This document shows positions 1 through 10,737 of a DNA stretch of 64,000 bases, in pieces. The DNA comes from Grifola frondosa (lineage: Eukaryota; Basidiomycota; Agaricomycetes; Polyporales; Grifolaceae). Below the pieces are notes generated by a model, which ran no database searches, had not been told where the DNA came from, and was given only the letters and a program-made list of their open reading frames with translations. The stretch lies in the NCBI GenBank assembly GCA_001683735.1, contig LUGG01000009.1, positions 1,302,001 to 1,366,000 of the forward strand, given 5' to 3'. A program made the translations under genes and the position numbers. The first letter of the stretch is position 1; the number at the start of each line of letters is the position of its first letter.

Positions 1-2298
1 TTAATGAATGCGTCTGCCAGTCACGTCAATGCCGAGACTCCCGGCTCGATTCACGAAGGTGGTGAGCTCGGATACGCGCTTGGCGTTTCCTTCGGTGCCG
101 TCATGGACAAGCCCGACCTCGTCTGTGTTTGTGTCATCGGTGACGGCGAAGCAGAGACCGGCCCTACTGCGACGTAAGTCCTCTCCTCTACCGGATCCCA
201 CTCGGCTCTCTGATTTTCGCGTTCTCCAGTGCATGGCACGGCTACAAGTACATCGACCCTGCCGAATCTGGCGCGGTTCTCCCGATTGTGCATGTGAACG
301 GCTTCAAGATTTCGGAGCGCACGATCTACGGCACGATGGACGACAAGGAAATGACCGCGCTCTTTACCGGGTACGGCTACCAGGTGCGCTTCGTCGAGGA
401 CCTCAAGAACATCGATGAGGACCTCGCTGCAAGCATGGACTGGGCGCTTGAGAGATTCACAAGATCCAGAAGGCCGCGCGTAGCGGGCACCCCATCGTCA
501 AGCCCCGCTGGCCCGTGCTCATTTTACGTACGCCCAAGGTATGTTTTGCACATTTGTCACGCATATATGCGAGAGTTTGACGTGCCGGCGCAGGGCTGGT
601 CTGGCCCGAAGGAACTGCATGGCGAATATATGGAGGGCTCGTTCAAGGCCCACCAGGTCCCGCTCCCTGAGGCGAAGACGGACGCGGGCGAGCGCAAGAT
701 GCTCCAAACGTGGCTAGAGTCATACGGACCGCGTGAGCTTTTTGGCGAGGATGGCGTGCCGAACGAGAAAATCCTCTCTGTCATTCCCGATGTGGAGGAG
801 AAGAAGCTCGGCCAGCGCAAAGAAGCGTTCGCGGCATACACCGCGCTCAACGTGCCTGAATGGATCCAATCCGGCGTTAAGAAGGGCTCAGAGCAGAGCT
901 GCATGAAGGTCGTCGGCGAGTTCCTTCACGAGGTCGTCAAGGAGTACGTTTCTTTCTTCTCCTGCAGCGTCGCTATATGCTGACTTTCCGCTCACTCTGC
1001 AGGAACCCGAGCACCTTCCGTATCTTCTCTCCGGACGAGCTGGTGTCGAATAAGCTCGATGCTGTGTTGCGTGACAGTGGGCGCAACTTCCAGTGGGACG
1101 TCGCGTCGCGCGCGAAAGGCGGGCGTGTCATCGAGATCCTGTCCGAGCACACCTGCCAGGCGATGCTGCAGGGATATACCTTGACGGGCCGCACGGGCCT
1201 GTTCCCCAGCTACGAGGCTTCTTGGGCATCGTGCACACGATGATGGTGCAGTATGCCAAATTCGTGAAGACGGCCCGTGAGGTGCCATGGCGCCAGCCCG
1301 TCGGTTCCCTCAACTATGTTGAGACGAGTACTGGGCGAGTAGTTTCCAATGTCTGTGGTCTTGAATTTTTCTCTGAAGCGTTGATTTTTTTATAGAGAAC
1401 ATAATGGCTTCTCGCATCAAAACCCCTCATTTATTGGCGCCGTGCTCAATTTGAAGCCCGCTGCGGCGCGAGTTTACCTACCGCCCGACGCTAACTGCTT
1501 CCTTTCCACGATGGCTCACTGCTTCGGGCGAAGAACTATATTAACCTGATGGTGGGCAGCAAACAACCCACCCCGTATGGCTAAGCCCCGAGGAGGCAGA
1601 CAGGGTATGTCTTCTCTCCGATATTGCCCAGTGATGCCCTGACTTATTGCCACGCACTCCCAGCATTGTATCGCCGGCGCGTCCGTGTGGAAGTTCGCCA
1701 GCACAGAGGGCGGCGTCAACCCCGACGTCGTACTTGTGGGCATCGCGTGGAGGTCACGTTCGAGGTTATCGCCGCCGCGGCGCTCCTGCGCCAGCTCGCG
1801 CCCGCGCTGCGTGTGCGCGTCGTGAACGTGACCGACCTGATGGTGGTCGGGCCCACCGGCTCGCACCCGCACGCGCTGAGCGACGTAGGCTACGCGTCGC
1901 TCTTCACGCAAGACAAACCCGTAATAATCAACTACCACGGACCCCGGAGAGCTCAAGGTGCGTTCTGCATCCGTCCTGCTGCTGTTGCGCCAGGCTGATT
2001 GTGATATTTCCAGGGCCTGCTGTTCGGTCGGCCGAACCTGGACCGCATCTCGATTGAGGGCTACCGCGAGGAGGGCACGACGACGTCGCCGTTCTCGATG
2101 ATGCTGTTGAACCACACGTCGCGGTACCACGTTGCAGCGGAGGCGATCCGCGGTGCGGCGATGTCGAACCCACAAGTGGAGATCGACGCACACGAGCTGA
2201 TCAGCTACGTGCTACACCTCGCGGAGAAGGCCAAGGACTATGCGATTGAGCACGGCGCAGACCCTGAGGGCACCTTCGACGCGCCCAAGTTCGACTGA
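1..2298 (+). CDS. Phosphoketolase, 3' part, frame-broken
   Basis: ThDP-dependent phosphoketolase, which splits xylulose 5-phosphate (or fructose 6-phosphate) with phosphate into acetyl phosphate and an aldose phosphate in the cytosol. The 5' end lies outside the window. The frame starts inside the N-terminal ThDP domain and shows [67 protein letters not shown] and a C-terminus ending DAPKFD before the TGA at 2296-2298. Clear introns lie near 174-230, 539-592, 944-1002, 1606-1664 and 1962-2013. To keep the conserved reading, one base must be restored near 452, 1218, 1331, 1522, 1575 and 1745, and two near 1938. That is far denser than in any other gene here, so this is either poor consensus sequence or a decaying gene. 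Family identity is secure; functionality is not. Confidence 0.9.
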
Positions 2299-2655
2299 GC
2301 TATGCCCCGAGATTGTTCGTTGTTGTGTTGTATTACACACGCCGCCGCTCTGATGCTTCAGTGGACTTTGTGTTTCTCGTGTCACCGTTGCTGCATTGCA
2401 TGTTTTGTTTCTTCGTTCCCCATATACGTACTCGTGCTTCGCCTATCGTATGATCATCGCCGCGGCCCTACGTACGCCCGTGTATACCGCTTTCCGATCA
2501 CCAAAAGTGATATTGTAACGATTAAATAGAAGCTGTCTAATGCAGTTATTGTGCAATTCTTCGCGTTCTTCAAATGCCTTCACGAAGCTCATTTTGTGGC
2601 GAAATTAAAAAGCGATGATAAGTAAACGAACATCCAAGATGGTGGATGAACGGAA
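2299..2655. other. Intergenic, phosphoketolase 3' flank
   Basis: This is the 3' flank of the phosphoketolase, becoming AT-richer before the tRNA-Tyr gene. An open frame at 2302-2529 has no recognisable domain and overlaps the probable 3' UTR. I see no further gene. Confidence 0.5.
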
Positions 2656-2741
2656 TCCTTCGAGCCGGGATCGAACCAGCGACATCAAGATATAATGTAA
2701 CCAATTACAGTCTTGCGCTCTTCCAACTGAGCTATCGAAGG
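2656..2741 (-). tRNA. tRNA-Tyr (GTA) with 13-nt intron
   Basis: On the minus strand the acceptor stem CCTTCGA pairs with TCGAAGG, followed by discriminator A. The D arm reads GCTCAGTTGGAAGAGC and the T arm contains GGTTCGATCCC. The anticodon stem CAAGA/TCTTG carries the loop CTGTA-A-A with anticodon GTA. A 13-nt intron (TTGGTTACATTAT) interrupts the loop one base 3' of the anticodon, the canonical place for nuclear tRNA introns. Eukaryotic tRNA-Tyr genes usually have such an intron. Confidence 0.93.
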
Positions 2742-3537
2742 TTGTTCATGAGCCGATATGTTTCATTACAAGGCAACATCGTGTTATAGATTTTTCTGAG
2801 TACAGTCACCTTCCGCAACTTATTTGCCGATATTCAGTATCGATAGATCTCTCGATTACATCGTATGTGAATGTGTTACCAAGAAGAAATAATCTTGATC
2901 TTTCCAGTCCTAGACCCGGTATCTGGACAGATGTTTTCCAGGTGACATTGTGCCAGCTCCGACTAGACCTGAGTACCTTGCATACAGCGGAGCCCACTGC
3001 ATCGTTGCTGTGTTTTTCGCCTCCGCTGAGAAAAGCACGGGGAAGATCAGCTCCCATCGCAGAGCAGCATGCACGGCTTGACAATCCCAACTTTTGGGCA
3101 ACTTTAATGATATATTATGTCACAGTACAGATACAACATCGAGAACGTACGCCGAGCGTCGCCAAGGTCACGACCAAAGATGAGTCCAAGAAACTGAAAT
3201 CCGCGGAGCCAGCATTCCCGTACATTCATGACCTTAAGTGACGTCCCGAGTCCTTGAGGCGTTGTCGCCTCACCTAAAGTCGTGGATTTATAGTATAGGA
3301 GGAAAATACCAAACCGAACCTTTCTGGTGTGAACACTAAGAGCTGCATGGCGCAGAGTAGTGGTCATACCTAGATACCATCGAACAAACTGACAACAGAT
3401 TTGGAAGTCAAAATCCTTTGAAGCTTAGGTATTACCGTATGATCCTGCGCCATGCTGCACCCCAGATAGTCAGCCATGATAATCTGTTTCCAGCACTTGC
3501 AAAAGACCTTCTCTGACATCGATCAAGTTATTTACGA
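2742..3537. other. Intergenic, nothing recognised
   Basis: Short open frames occur on both strands (for example 2867-3241 plus and 3104-3367 minus), but none shows a domain, a convincing exon chain or conserved-looking composition. I find no RNA gene beyond the tRNA-Tyr to the left. Confidence 0.4.
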
Positions 3538-3843
3538 CTAAGCGGGGAATTTTTCCCGAGTGCGACGATAGTCGGAGCATACACGCATGTATTTCTGAGG
3601 TAGATCATCAATACCCTCTTTGAAGAAATTCTGTAAAGAAGACAGAATATCGGCCACTTGTTCTTGCGCAAACTGAGACAATGGGTGAAGACCACCGAAG
3701 ACACCGCATTCATGGCGATTCTGCATGCATTTATGAATTCCGACCACTTTTTTTGCCGACAGACGACCAATGTGCTTCTTTATTACTGGCAAAACTAAAA
3801 GACGCACCCTCATTAGTAGGGTTGCAGTCCCAAAAATCGGAGT

Positions 3844-5648
3844 TTACGAACAATCTTTAACAATGGGGCCAAAATCCTCCCACCGCGAAACTGTCACGAT
3901 AATATCGAAAGTCGTGTCGGAAACCGCATCTTCTCCATCCAAAAATCGCTTGGACACTGTCAAAATGAAAGGCAACGCTGGCGGAGGTTGTGTGTCCCAT
4001 CCGGAAAGATCATCCCACAGATCACGTGCGATTTCAAGGATGTACAATTTGTGAGGGTTTAGTGAGGGTGCCAAGCTTTCGTCCCTGGGACTGTCGAGTT
4101 GCTCCAGAACGCAGAGCGTTAGACGGAAAAAGACGTCCGCTGCTAGCGCGGTGTTGTGGTGCTTCCAAACCGCAGAATATTTCTTCTTTTCTCCTTCGAT
4201 GAAGTAGACCCTGTGCAACAGAATAGCATAGTAACACGGGACCACGTCTTTCGGTGCCAGATCACGAAAACATAGTTCCAGTGATTGCTCCATATGATCG
4301 TTTCGCAAGTCCACGAGATCGGCTGCAGCCAATAGCTCTTTGTCGAGCTCGGGTGCTAAGTTAGATATCGAGTTATTCTCCCGAGACTGCCAACCATGAT
4401 AACCCTCCGCAGATGTGCCTGAGGAGGATGCCGGAAGGGAAGACCTAACTAGAGGAGGGATCACCATCGAATGTGTTGCTGTTGAAGAAGATTCTGTAGG
4501 AGATACTTCCTGGGCTTGGCCCTGGACAGGATTAGCCTGATTGAGAGCGGCAGCCAGCCTACCCACGACTTCAAGGAGCCACCCGCACATACGTTGGACT
4601 CCTTGCACGGCCAGGAAGAAAGCAAGCGCCTGCGGTGATTGGTAGAAGCAATCAGCCACGAATGTCGGCAGCACAATGGTGGTGGCAGAGAACAGTAGAA
4701 GCAGCGCTACGAACACCGTTGTGACGATAGCAACAGTGCGATGAAGATTCCAGAGAAGGTCCAGCAACCCGACGAGGAACAAGACGAGGGCAAGCTGCAG
4801 TAGAATGGGGATAAGCGCGATGATCTCTGTCACCCGCCATTTGATTAGACTGGTATGGCGATAATGTCGGAGTCGAGCGGTCTCGCGATTGAGAGTCGTG
4901 AAACCACTCCTGTACTGGTTCAGCCATTGTCTGACGAGAATGCTGATGGATGCTGCAGCTAAGCTGCAGACCAGACTAGAAAACCAAAGAGCATTGATTC
5001 GGATGGTTGATGCGGTGGGATGAAAGGTTGATTGCAAATCTGAGAGAGTAACCGGTGATTGTGTGGAGTTCAAGAACGTAGGATTTATCGAAAAGCTACC
5101 GAGCTGGGAGGATATGTGGACAAGTAACATCAAAGCCATGTCGCCAGAGTTAGGCTGCAAAGATGAATAGGATCCAACATTGAACGCGGTAAGAACCGCG
5201 GAGAAAAGTCCCGCCTTATTGAGTCACATGAGTTGGCGCTCGGTCATATGAGTGTCGGAGCTCACGAATACGAGGAGATTGTCAATCTCATCCTTCCATC
5301 TCTCCAAGATTACGTCGTCGTCATTCTTGAAGAGGCGAGCACATGTCGCCCATGCGGGGGATTCGCCCGGTGTGATGATCCGAGTCTGGAACAGAGAATT
5401 GAACACGATTCACTCGGAGACGAGGAAATACGGACCCCTTGGCTCTCTTTCGCGTTCTCACCAGATTGCATTTGAGGTTCTGATGCTGGTTGATCAGCCT
5501 GGACGTTAGATATTGTGAGCTTTTCTTTCTGTAACACGTGTGCTCGATGATGACCTGTGTAGGCGTAGCATTCTGTGCCAACGGGGGCCTGTGTTGAAGG
5601 CACCGGTGAGGAGGTCTGCGTAATCGTAGCAGGCGACGACGAATACAT
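3844..5648 (-). CDS. DUF6535 domain membrane protein
   Basis: Member of the basidiomycete DUF6535 family, of unknown function. The ATG at 5648 opens a polar N-terminal region. An intron (about 5391-5440) joins it to an exon reading ESPAWATCARLF and ERWKDEIDNLLVF. A second intron (about 5210-5264) joins that to AGLFSAVLTAFNVGSYSSLQ, the family signature. The long last exon then gives three hydrophobic segments: one around LWFSSLVCSLAAASISILV, one around PILLQLALVLFLVGLLDLLW, and one around TTVFVALLLLFSATTIVLP. The motif RQWLNQYRSG with RLRHYRHTSLIKWRV follows the first, as usual for the family. A soluble C-terminal part ends at 3844. A further open frame on the same strand (3538-3813) could be an extra 3' exon. 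Domain call firm; exact ends less so. Confidence 0.85.
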
Positions 5649-6548
5649 GGTGGACGCGTATGGCGTGTATTGGAGAACTCCCGGAGGAGACTCCCGGAGG
5701 CTGTATTGACAGCTTCTCTTGTGTCACTTTTCAAACGTTAGTATGAGCGCTCTTTCCTGGTAATAGAGTTTCTCAGCAGACGAGTTACATATCCGCTTTG
5801 GAGCTAGAACATAAAGTCATAACTAAACGCTAGATTTTGAACATTGGCGTACAACAGTGGGCTTTCAAGGGGTTTATTATGGGCTATGGATGTCTTACGC
5901 TGCTTTTGATACTTAAGATCGCACGCACGTGATATTCCCGAGTATACGGTAGGTTCAAACATTAATTGAGAAGAAGGAAACTGTCAAGCCATAATCAGCG
6001 AACGTACCGGGACAATGACTCCGGATTGCGGAGATTCAGGCGTAGTGTAGGTTATCATATCACAATTTGAATGCCATGTTTAAACCTGCCATCTGGACCT
6101 TCCACGTCGCCTTAAGGAGCTGGCGAACGTTCAAAAATGCTGAGATCGTTTGTCGGCGTCGTGGGAACGAAATGACATGCACGCATGTGGCGGATTGGAA
6201 CACATTGAAAGCGGTGGCGGCAAGATACGCTGGTAAGCACCCTCCATTCTGAGTTTGAGTTTGGACCGCGGCGAGCCGTGGTTCGGATATGATATTCAAG
6301 AATGGGAAGCTTGGATGCTGTGGCTCGAGGACATCGATGAAATGGAGGCGTGGAAGTACCGAGACACAGAAGTATGATGGTAAGTTATATCTGCAAGAGT
6401 TGATCTGAGCGGCCAATGTTCATCGCGAACGTGCGTAGAGCTTCCCAATATGGAAGTTTACAGGCACCGTCTGTAGCGTGCCATCAAAATCGAGCAGGTG
6501 GAACACCCACGTACCGAGTTAGCGCTGGATCATTCCAAGACGTCGCAG
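5649..6548. other. Intergenic, nothing recognised
   Basis: AT-balanced sequence between the divergently transcribed DUF6535 gene and the MFS permease. A minus-strand open frame at 6060-6416 has no recognisable domain and no supporting splice chain. I see nothing else. Confidence 0.4.
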
Positions 6549-6556
6549 TATATATA
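6549..6556 (+). promoter_or_regulatory. TATA box of MFS permease
   Basis: TATATATA lies 80 bases upstream of the permease ATG (6636), followed by a pyrimidine-rich leader. Position and sequence fit a core promoter; this is inference from sequence only. Confidence 0.5.
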
Positions 6557-6635
6557 CACTAGTTCATTCCATCATGCCACAGCTCCGCACCGCTTGACGT
6601 CTTCTCTCCCTTCACTGTGAGCGTCGACTGAATCA

Positions 6636-9246
6636 ATGGCCCAAGTCGCCAAGAAACCCAGCCTCTCTCAGGTTTCTCTTATCTTCGCGTATGTTTCGTC
6701 TTATCATCCTTAACGGACCTCAGCGCACTCATCGGTCTTTCGACAGGTGCGGGACGGCCCTTTTCTCCGATGGTAGCACCTATCCTCGTACCACCACACT
6801 GAATTTCTATACTGACCGCATGAACTAGGCTATGCGAACGGTGTCATTGGCGATGGTGCGTCCTACAGTCCTCTCACGTGATTCTTTCTGAGACTCGCTT
6901 TTTGACCATTAGTGAACACATGTAAATATTCAGCGATCTTCATTTGCTTGATGCTTACCAACATGCATCGACCAGTATTGACCCGCATATATGGTGCGGA
7001 TGCAGTGGACCAACATAATTATAGCACCACGCTCTCCAGTCTTGCCTTTGCGGGCACCATCGTGGGCATGCTCGTGTTCGGCTATCTCTCCGACAAGATG
7101 GGCCGCAAATTCGGTATGGTAAGTAGCACAATACTCCCACGTCAGATCCAACAAATTAATGCATGTGTTGTGTAGATGGCGGCAACAGGCATCGTCGCTC
7201 TGTTCTCCGGATTATCTGCGGCCTCCAGCGGTGCCCATCATAGTGTCGGCGGTATGCTTGCCATGTTGAGTGCTTGTCGGTAAGCACGACAGACGTATAT
7301 ATTCGAACACAACCATACATGTCGTCTCTCAGATTCCTCCTCGGTATTGGCGTGGGTGCCGAATATCCCTGTGGCTCTGTCGCCGCCTCCGAACAATCCG
7401 AAGAACCCGGAATCAGCAAAAATGCACAGCACAGATGGTTCGCCCTTGCAACAAGTGAGTACTTTAATTCTGCCCTCCTCCAATCTGACTGTGATCCGAT
7501 CATCGATCACTTACGCAGATTCCATGATCGACTTCGGTTTCGTCGTCTCCTCCTTCGTCCCACTGGTGCTCCTCTGGATGTACGTACTCAAATCATTGTA
7601 AGCTCATTGCATTTGACGTCAATTCTCGTAGTTTCGGCGAGAACCACTTGCGCGCAGTATGGCGCCTCTCGCTCGGACTGGGTATGATCCCTGCCATGGC
7701 GGTCTTCCTCTGGCGGCTCAGGATGGAGGAGCCGACGCTGTACAAGAAGGACGCGATGGTGCGCGGGAAATCCCGTACTGGCTAATTGTACGCCGCTACT
7801 GGGTTAACCTGACGGCGATTTCCATTACGTGGTTCATTTACGACTTCATCACGTATGTTTTTCTTTCAAGTGCCCTGTGCTGGCTCGGACAGAGCCCATG
7901 TATACGGTGCTGATGACTCCCTGCAGGTACCCCGTGAGTTTCCTCAAAAAGCAGATGCAACGATTCTGACATGCTGACGTCCTGACCAGTTCGGTATATA
8001 CTCGTCAACCGTTGTGAACATGTATGTCACCAGTTATCATTTCTCGCGAAATATTCTCACTTTATCGACTTTTTCACTGTGATATAGCATTACGGGCGGG
8101 TCTGATGCGCTGACCACGGTCTTCGGATGGGGCGTCGTTATCAAGTGAGTCCGTCCTCTTCTTCTCTGTATCTTATCCAATGTATAGCGTTCAGCTTGTT
8201 CTACATGCCGGGAACGATCGGAGGTGCTTTCGTCGTCGATATCCTCGGGCCTAAATACACAATGGTTCGTCACCCAGCTATCGAAAGATATAGTGGTCGT
8301 AGGACTGAAGTCGAATGCTGCAGGTCGTTGGGCTCGTCGCACAATCTATCATCGGGTTCATCATGAGCGGACTCTACAAGCAGTACGTCGTCGCATGCGT
8401 CTATGCTGTTTCTGCCCTCACGAGTTTGCATCTAGGTTGACGAACCACGTCGCTGGCTTCGCGGTAAGTGCCCGAAATCCCCCTCTCGCCCCGCAGGAAC
8501 TTAAGTCTCTCAGGTGCTCTATGGTATTTTCTTGAGTTTCGGCGAGTTAGGCATGTCTCGGTCCTCTCAAGACTAGGATGCTACGACACTAATTTACCTC
8601 ATCTCTCGTACAGGACCGGGCAACTGTCTCGGTATGCTCGCTGCCAAGTCCGGCCCCACTGCTGTGCGCGGCAAGTTCTACGGTATCGCTGCTGCCGTCG
8701 GCAAAGTTGGCGCGTTCGGTGGCACCTGGGGTACATGTGTTATTTCATCCCATGACACGGTCACTGACGGCTATATCCAGCATTCAAGCGGATGGTCGCC
8801 GGTATGTCATTGCCGCCCATGCATAGAGGTGTGTATGCGAATGATTGATGTGTATGTGTGGCAGATTTTGGTCCGGACCCCATGAAGAGCGTCACTGGAC
8901 CGTTCTGGGTCGCTAGCGGTGCGTCTTCTCCCATTCTTTTCAATTTTGCTCGTGGGGTTAAGACTTATTTGGGGATAGGCCTTGCTATGTTCAACGCCAT
9001 CGTCACGTTGTTCTTCATCCGTCCGCTGTCGCATGATGGCATGATCGAGGAGGACCGCCTGGTACGCCGCATGTTGACCGCGCGCGATTCCCCGATAGCT
9101 GACACCGTCGCCGCCCACAGTTCCGCGAATACCTGGAGGAGAACGGGTACGACACCTCGCAAATGGGACTCATGGAGTCCGAGACACAGACGATCTCCTC
9201 TGAGTTGGAGAAGGACGAGAAGGCCGGCGTAGCATCCTCTGTATAA
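6636..9246 (+). CDS. MFS permease, Git1/PHS-family type
   Basis: Major facilitator protein of the phosphate:H+ symporter group. It most resembles fungal Git1-type permeases that import glycerophosphodiesters, or Pho84-type phosphate transporters, at the plasma membrane. The many-exon model begins [17 protein letters not shown]. It shows [40 protein letters not shown] (the loop 2-3 MFS motif), [82 protein letters not shown] and an acidic tail ending [11 protein letters not shown]. The pattern of hydrophobic segments fits 12 membrane spans. Short introns interrupt nearly every helix. One base must be restored near 7770 (after CGC GGG AA) to keep the frame into IPYWLIV. Whether the substrate is glycerophosphoinositol, glycerophosphocholine or phosphate cannot be decided here. 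Confidence 0.88.
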
Positions 9247-9554
9247 TACCCACAGACTTCTCTGTCTGTAGGCAGTCCGATTTTTGGGCGCAGGTTAAGG
9301 ACCTTTACGTGAAAGCGGTGTGCGAGTAGCCAGCCGCGAATGTTATTTTGCAGATGTACTTTACGACCCATCATGTTGTCGCCGATACCGTGCGCCGTTA
9401 TATCTAGTTGCCTATAACATACCTTATGGGTGATGCAAATGGCATCCCGTCAACAACATGGACGCTACGGTGATAGCCGACGTTCACGAAGCAAGTTGAA
9501 AAGGTACATTCGATGGAGAGTCTGATACAACGAGCGATGCTGAACAACCGCCGA
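9247..9554. other. Convergent 3' flank, MFS permease / SEM1
   Basis: About 310 bases separate the stop codons of two convergent genes. I see no coding signal or RNA gene, only the presumed 3' ends. Confidence 0.5.
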
Positions 9555-10016
9555 CTAATGTGTCATGGGCTCGGCGCCTCCCCCGTTCCCCTTAGCCTTC
9601 TTCGCCAGCTCGTTTCTATCAACGGAAAACGAGAGTAAGTCAACGCACACTTCACGTAGAGAGTGCTGGCGCACCTTAGCTGCACACTGAAGTCATCCTC
9701 GATATCGTCGTCGTCCCAGTTATCCTCCACAACTTGTCCCCGCCCGACTTAGCCGCGCCGGGCGCCGCGCCACCGAGATGCGCAAGGTCCGTCTGGGAGT
9801 CTTCCCAGTCTGTCGTGAGGTATCGATGTGTCTATATCAGCACACTGACGGGTACGACGCCTGCTCGTGGGGCGCACCTGCCACTTCGAACTCTTCGAAC
9901 TCGTCGTCCTCCTCGAGCCCGAGGAGCTGGGGCTGGGAGTCCTCGTCCTTCATGAGCTCGTCTTGCTTAGGAGCACTTGGTGCTGCTGTGGATGAGGATG
10001 CGTTGGCAGAGGACAT
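9555..10016 (-). CDS. SEM1: Sem1/DSS1 proteasome lid subunit
   Basis: Small acidic intrinsically disordered protein that tethers Rpn3 and Rpn7 in the 19S proteasome lid and is also part of the TREX-2 mRNA-export complex. Exon 1 starts with ATG at 10016 and carries the first acidic block (LEEDDEFEEFEVA). Exon 2 gives DWEDSQTDLAHL, then the second Trp/acidic block LWEDNWDDDDIEDDFSVQL. Exon 3 gives RNELAKKAKGNGGGAEP before TAG at 9555. Both introns have GT-AG ends. The length, about 110 residues, is slightly above the usual 70-90 because of a Ser/Ala-rich N-terminus. One base is missing near 9727, between LW and the following EDNW, so the deposited reading is broken in the most conserved part. 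Consensus error is likelier than loss of so conserved a gene. Confidence 0.9.
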
Positions 10017-10409
10017 AGTGGATGGTGTACAAGTGCAGAACAGCAGGTAGCGCGCGAAAGCAGGTTGAGATCACGATCCACGACGCGTCAGACACCGTGA
10101 GAACTGCACACGCGTCGCACGCGTAAGTGCATGCGCCACAACTCTCTTACTTTCCATGCGCGCAAGCTCGCTTTGCTTATACTGTGTGGTCACAAAAACT
10201 TAGCAACAAACCCACAACCGATGCGGCGAATTCACTCGTCTCGCCATTAAGTACAGAATACTAAGTTACAAGCTGGAGTGGTGGAAGGACGAAGCGCGTA
10301 CAATGCCAGTGCACCCGCCGAATCATGAATGTACAGCGAAGTATACCAGATAGTAATAAGTCAAAAAGTTCAGTCAGAGCGGTCCTACAGGTAGCATAGT
10401 TCGTATGCA
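10017..10409. other. Intergenic, SEM1 5' flank
   Basis: Upstream region of SEM1 and the possible 3' flank of the sirtuin. No coding exon or RNA gene is seen. Confidence 0.45.
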
Positions 10410-10737
10410 CTATCCAGTCGGCCCACGCAAACGATATTGCGCCGGCTCTGGCAACCGCAGGTCATCCGAATTGTCCGACACATCTGTCAGGTCGTCCTGG
10501 TCGTCCCAGCCAAAGATCTCCTCTTCATCATCGTAGTCATGATACCTCCGAATGGGTTCGGGGCGCGTGCTGGCCATGTCGAAGCTCATCGTTCTACGAT
10601 GCGGAGAGGGAGATGGTGCAGGAGTGAGAGGTGATGACGGCGGAGGGATGAGCGGCGAGGCCGGCGGTGACGACAGTGGCGACGACAATTGAGTCGTCCC
10701 ACTGATCGTCCTCGCCAACCTAGGGAGGGTGAGGTTA

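Noticed and set aside
5224..5260. Separate small gene ending near 5224
   Set aside because: It is the second exon of the DUF6535 protein read through its intron.
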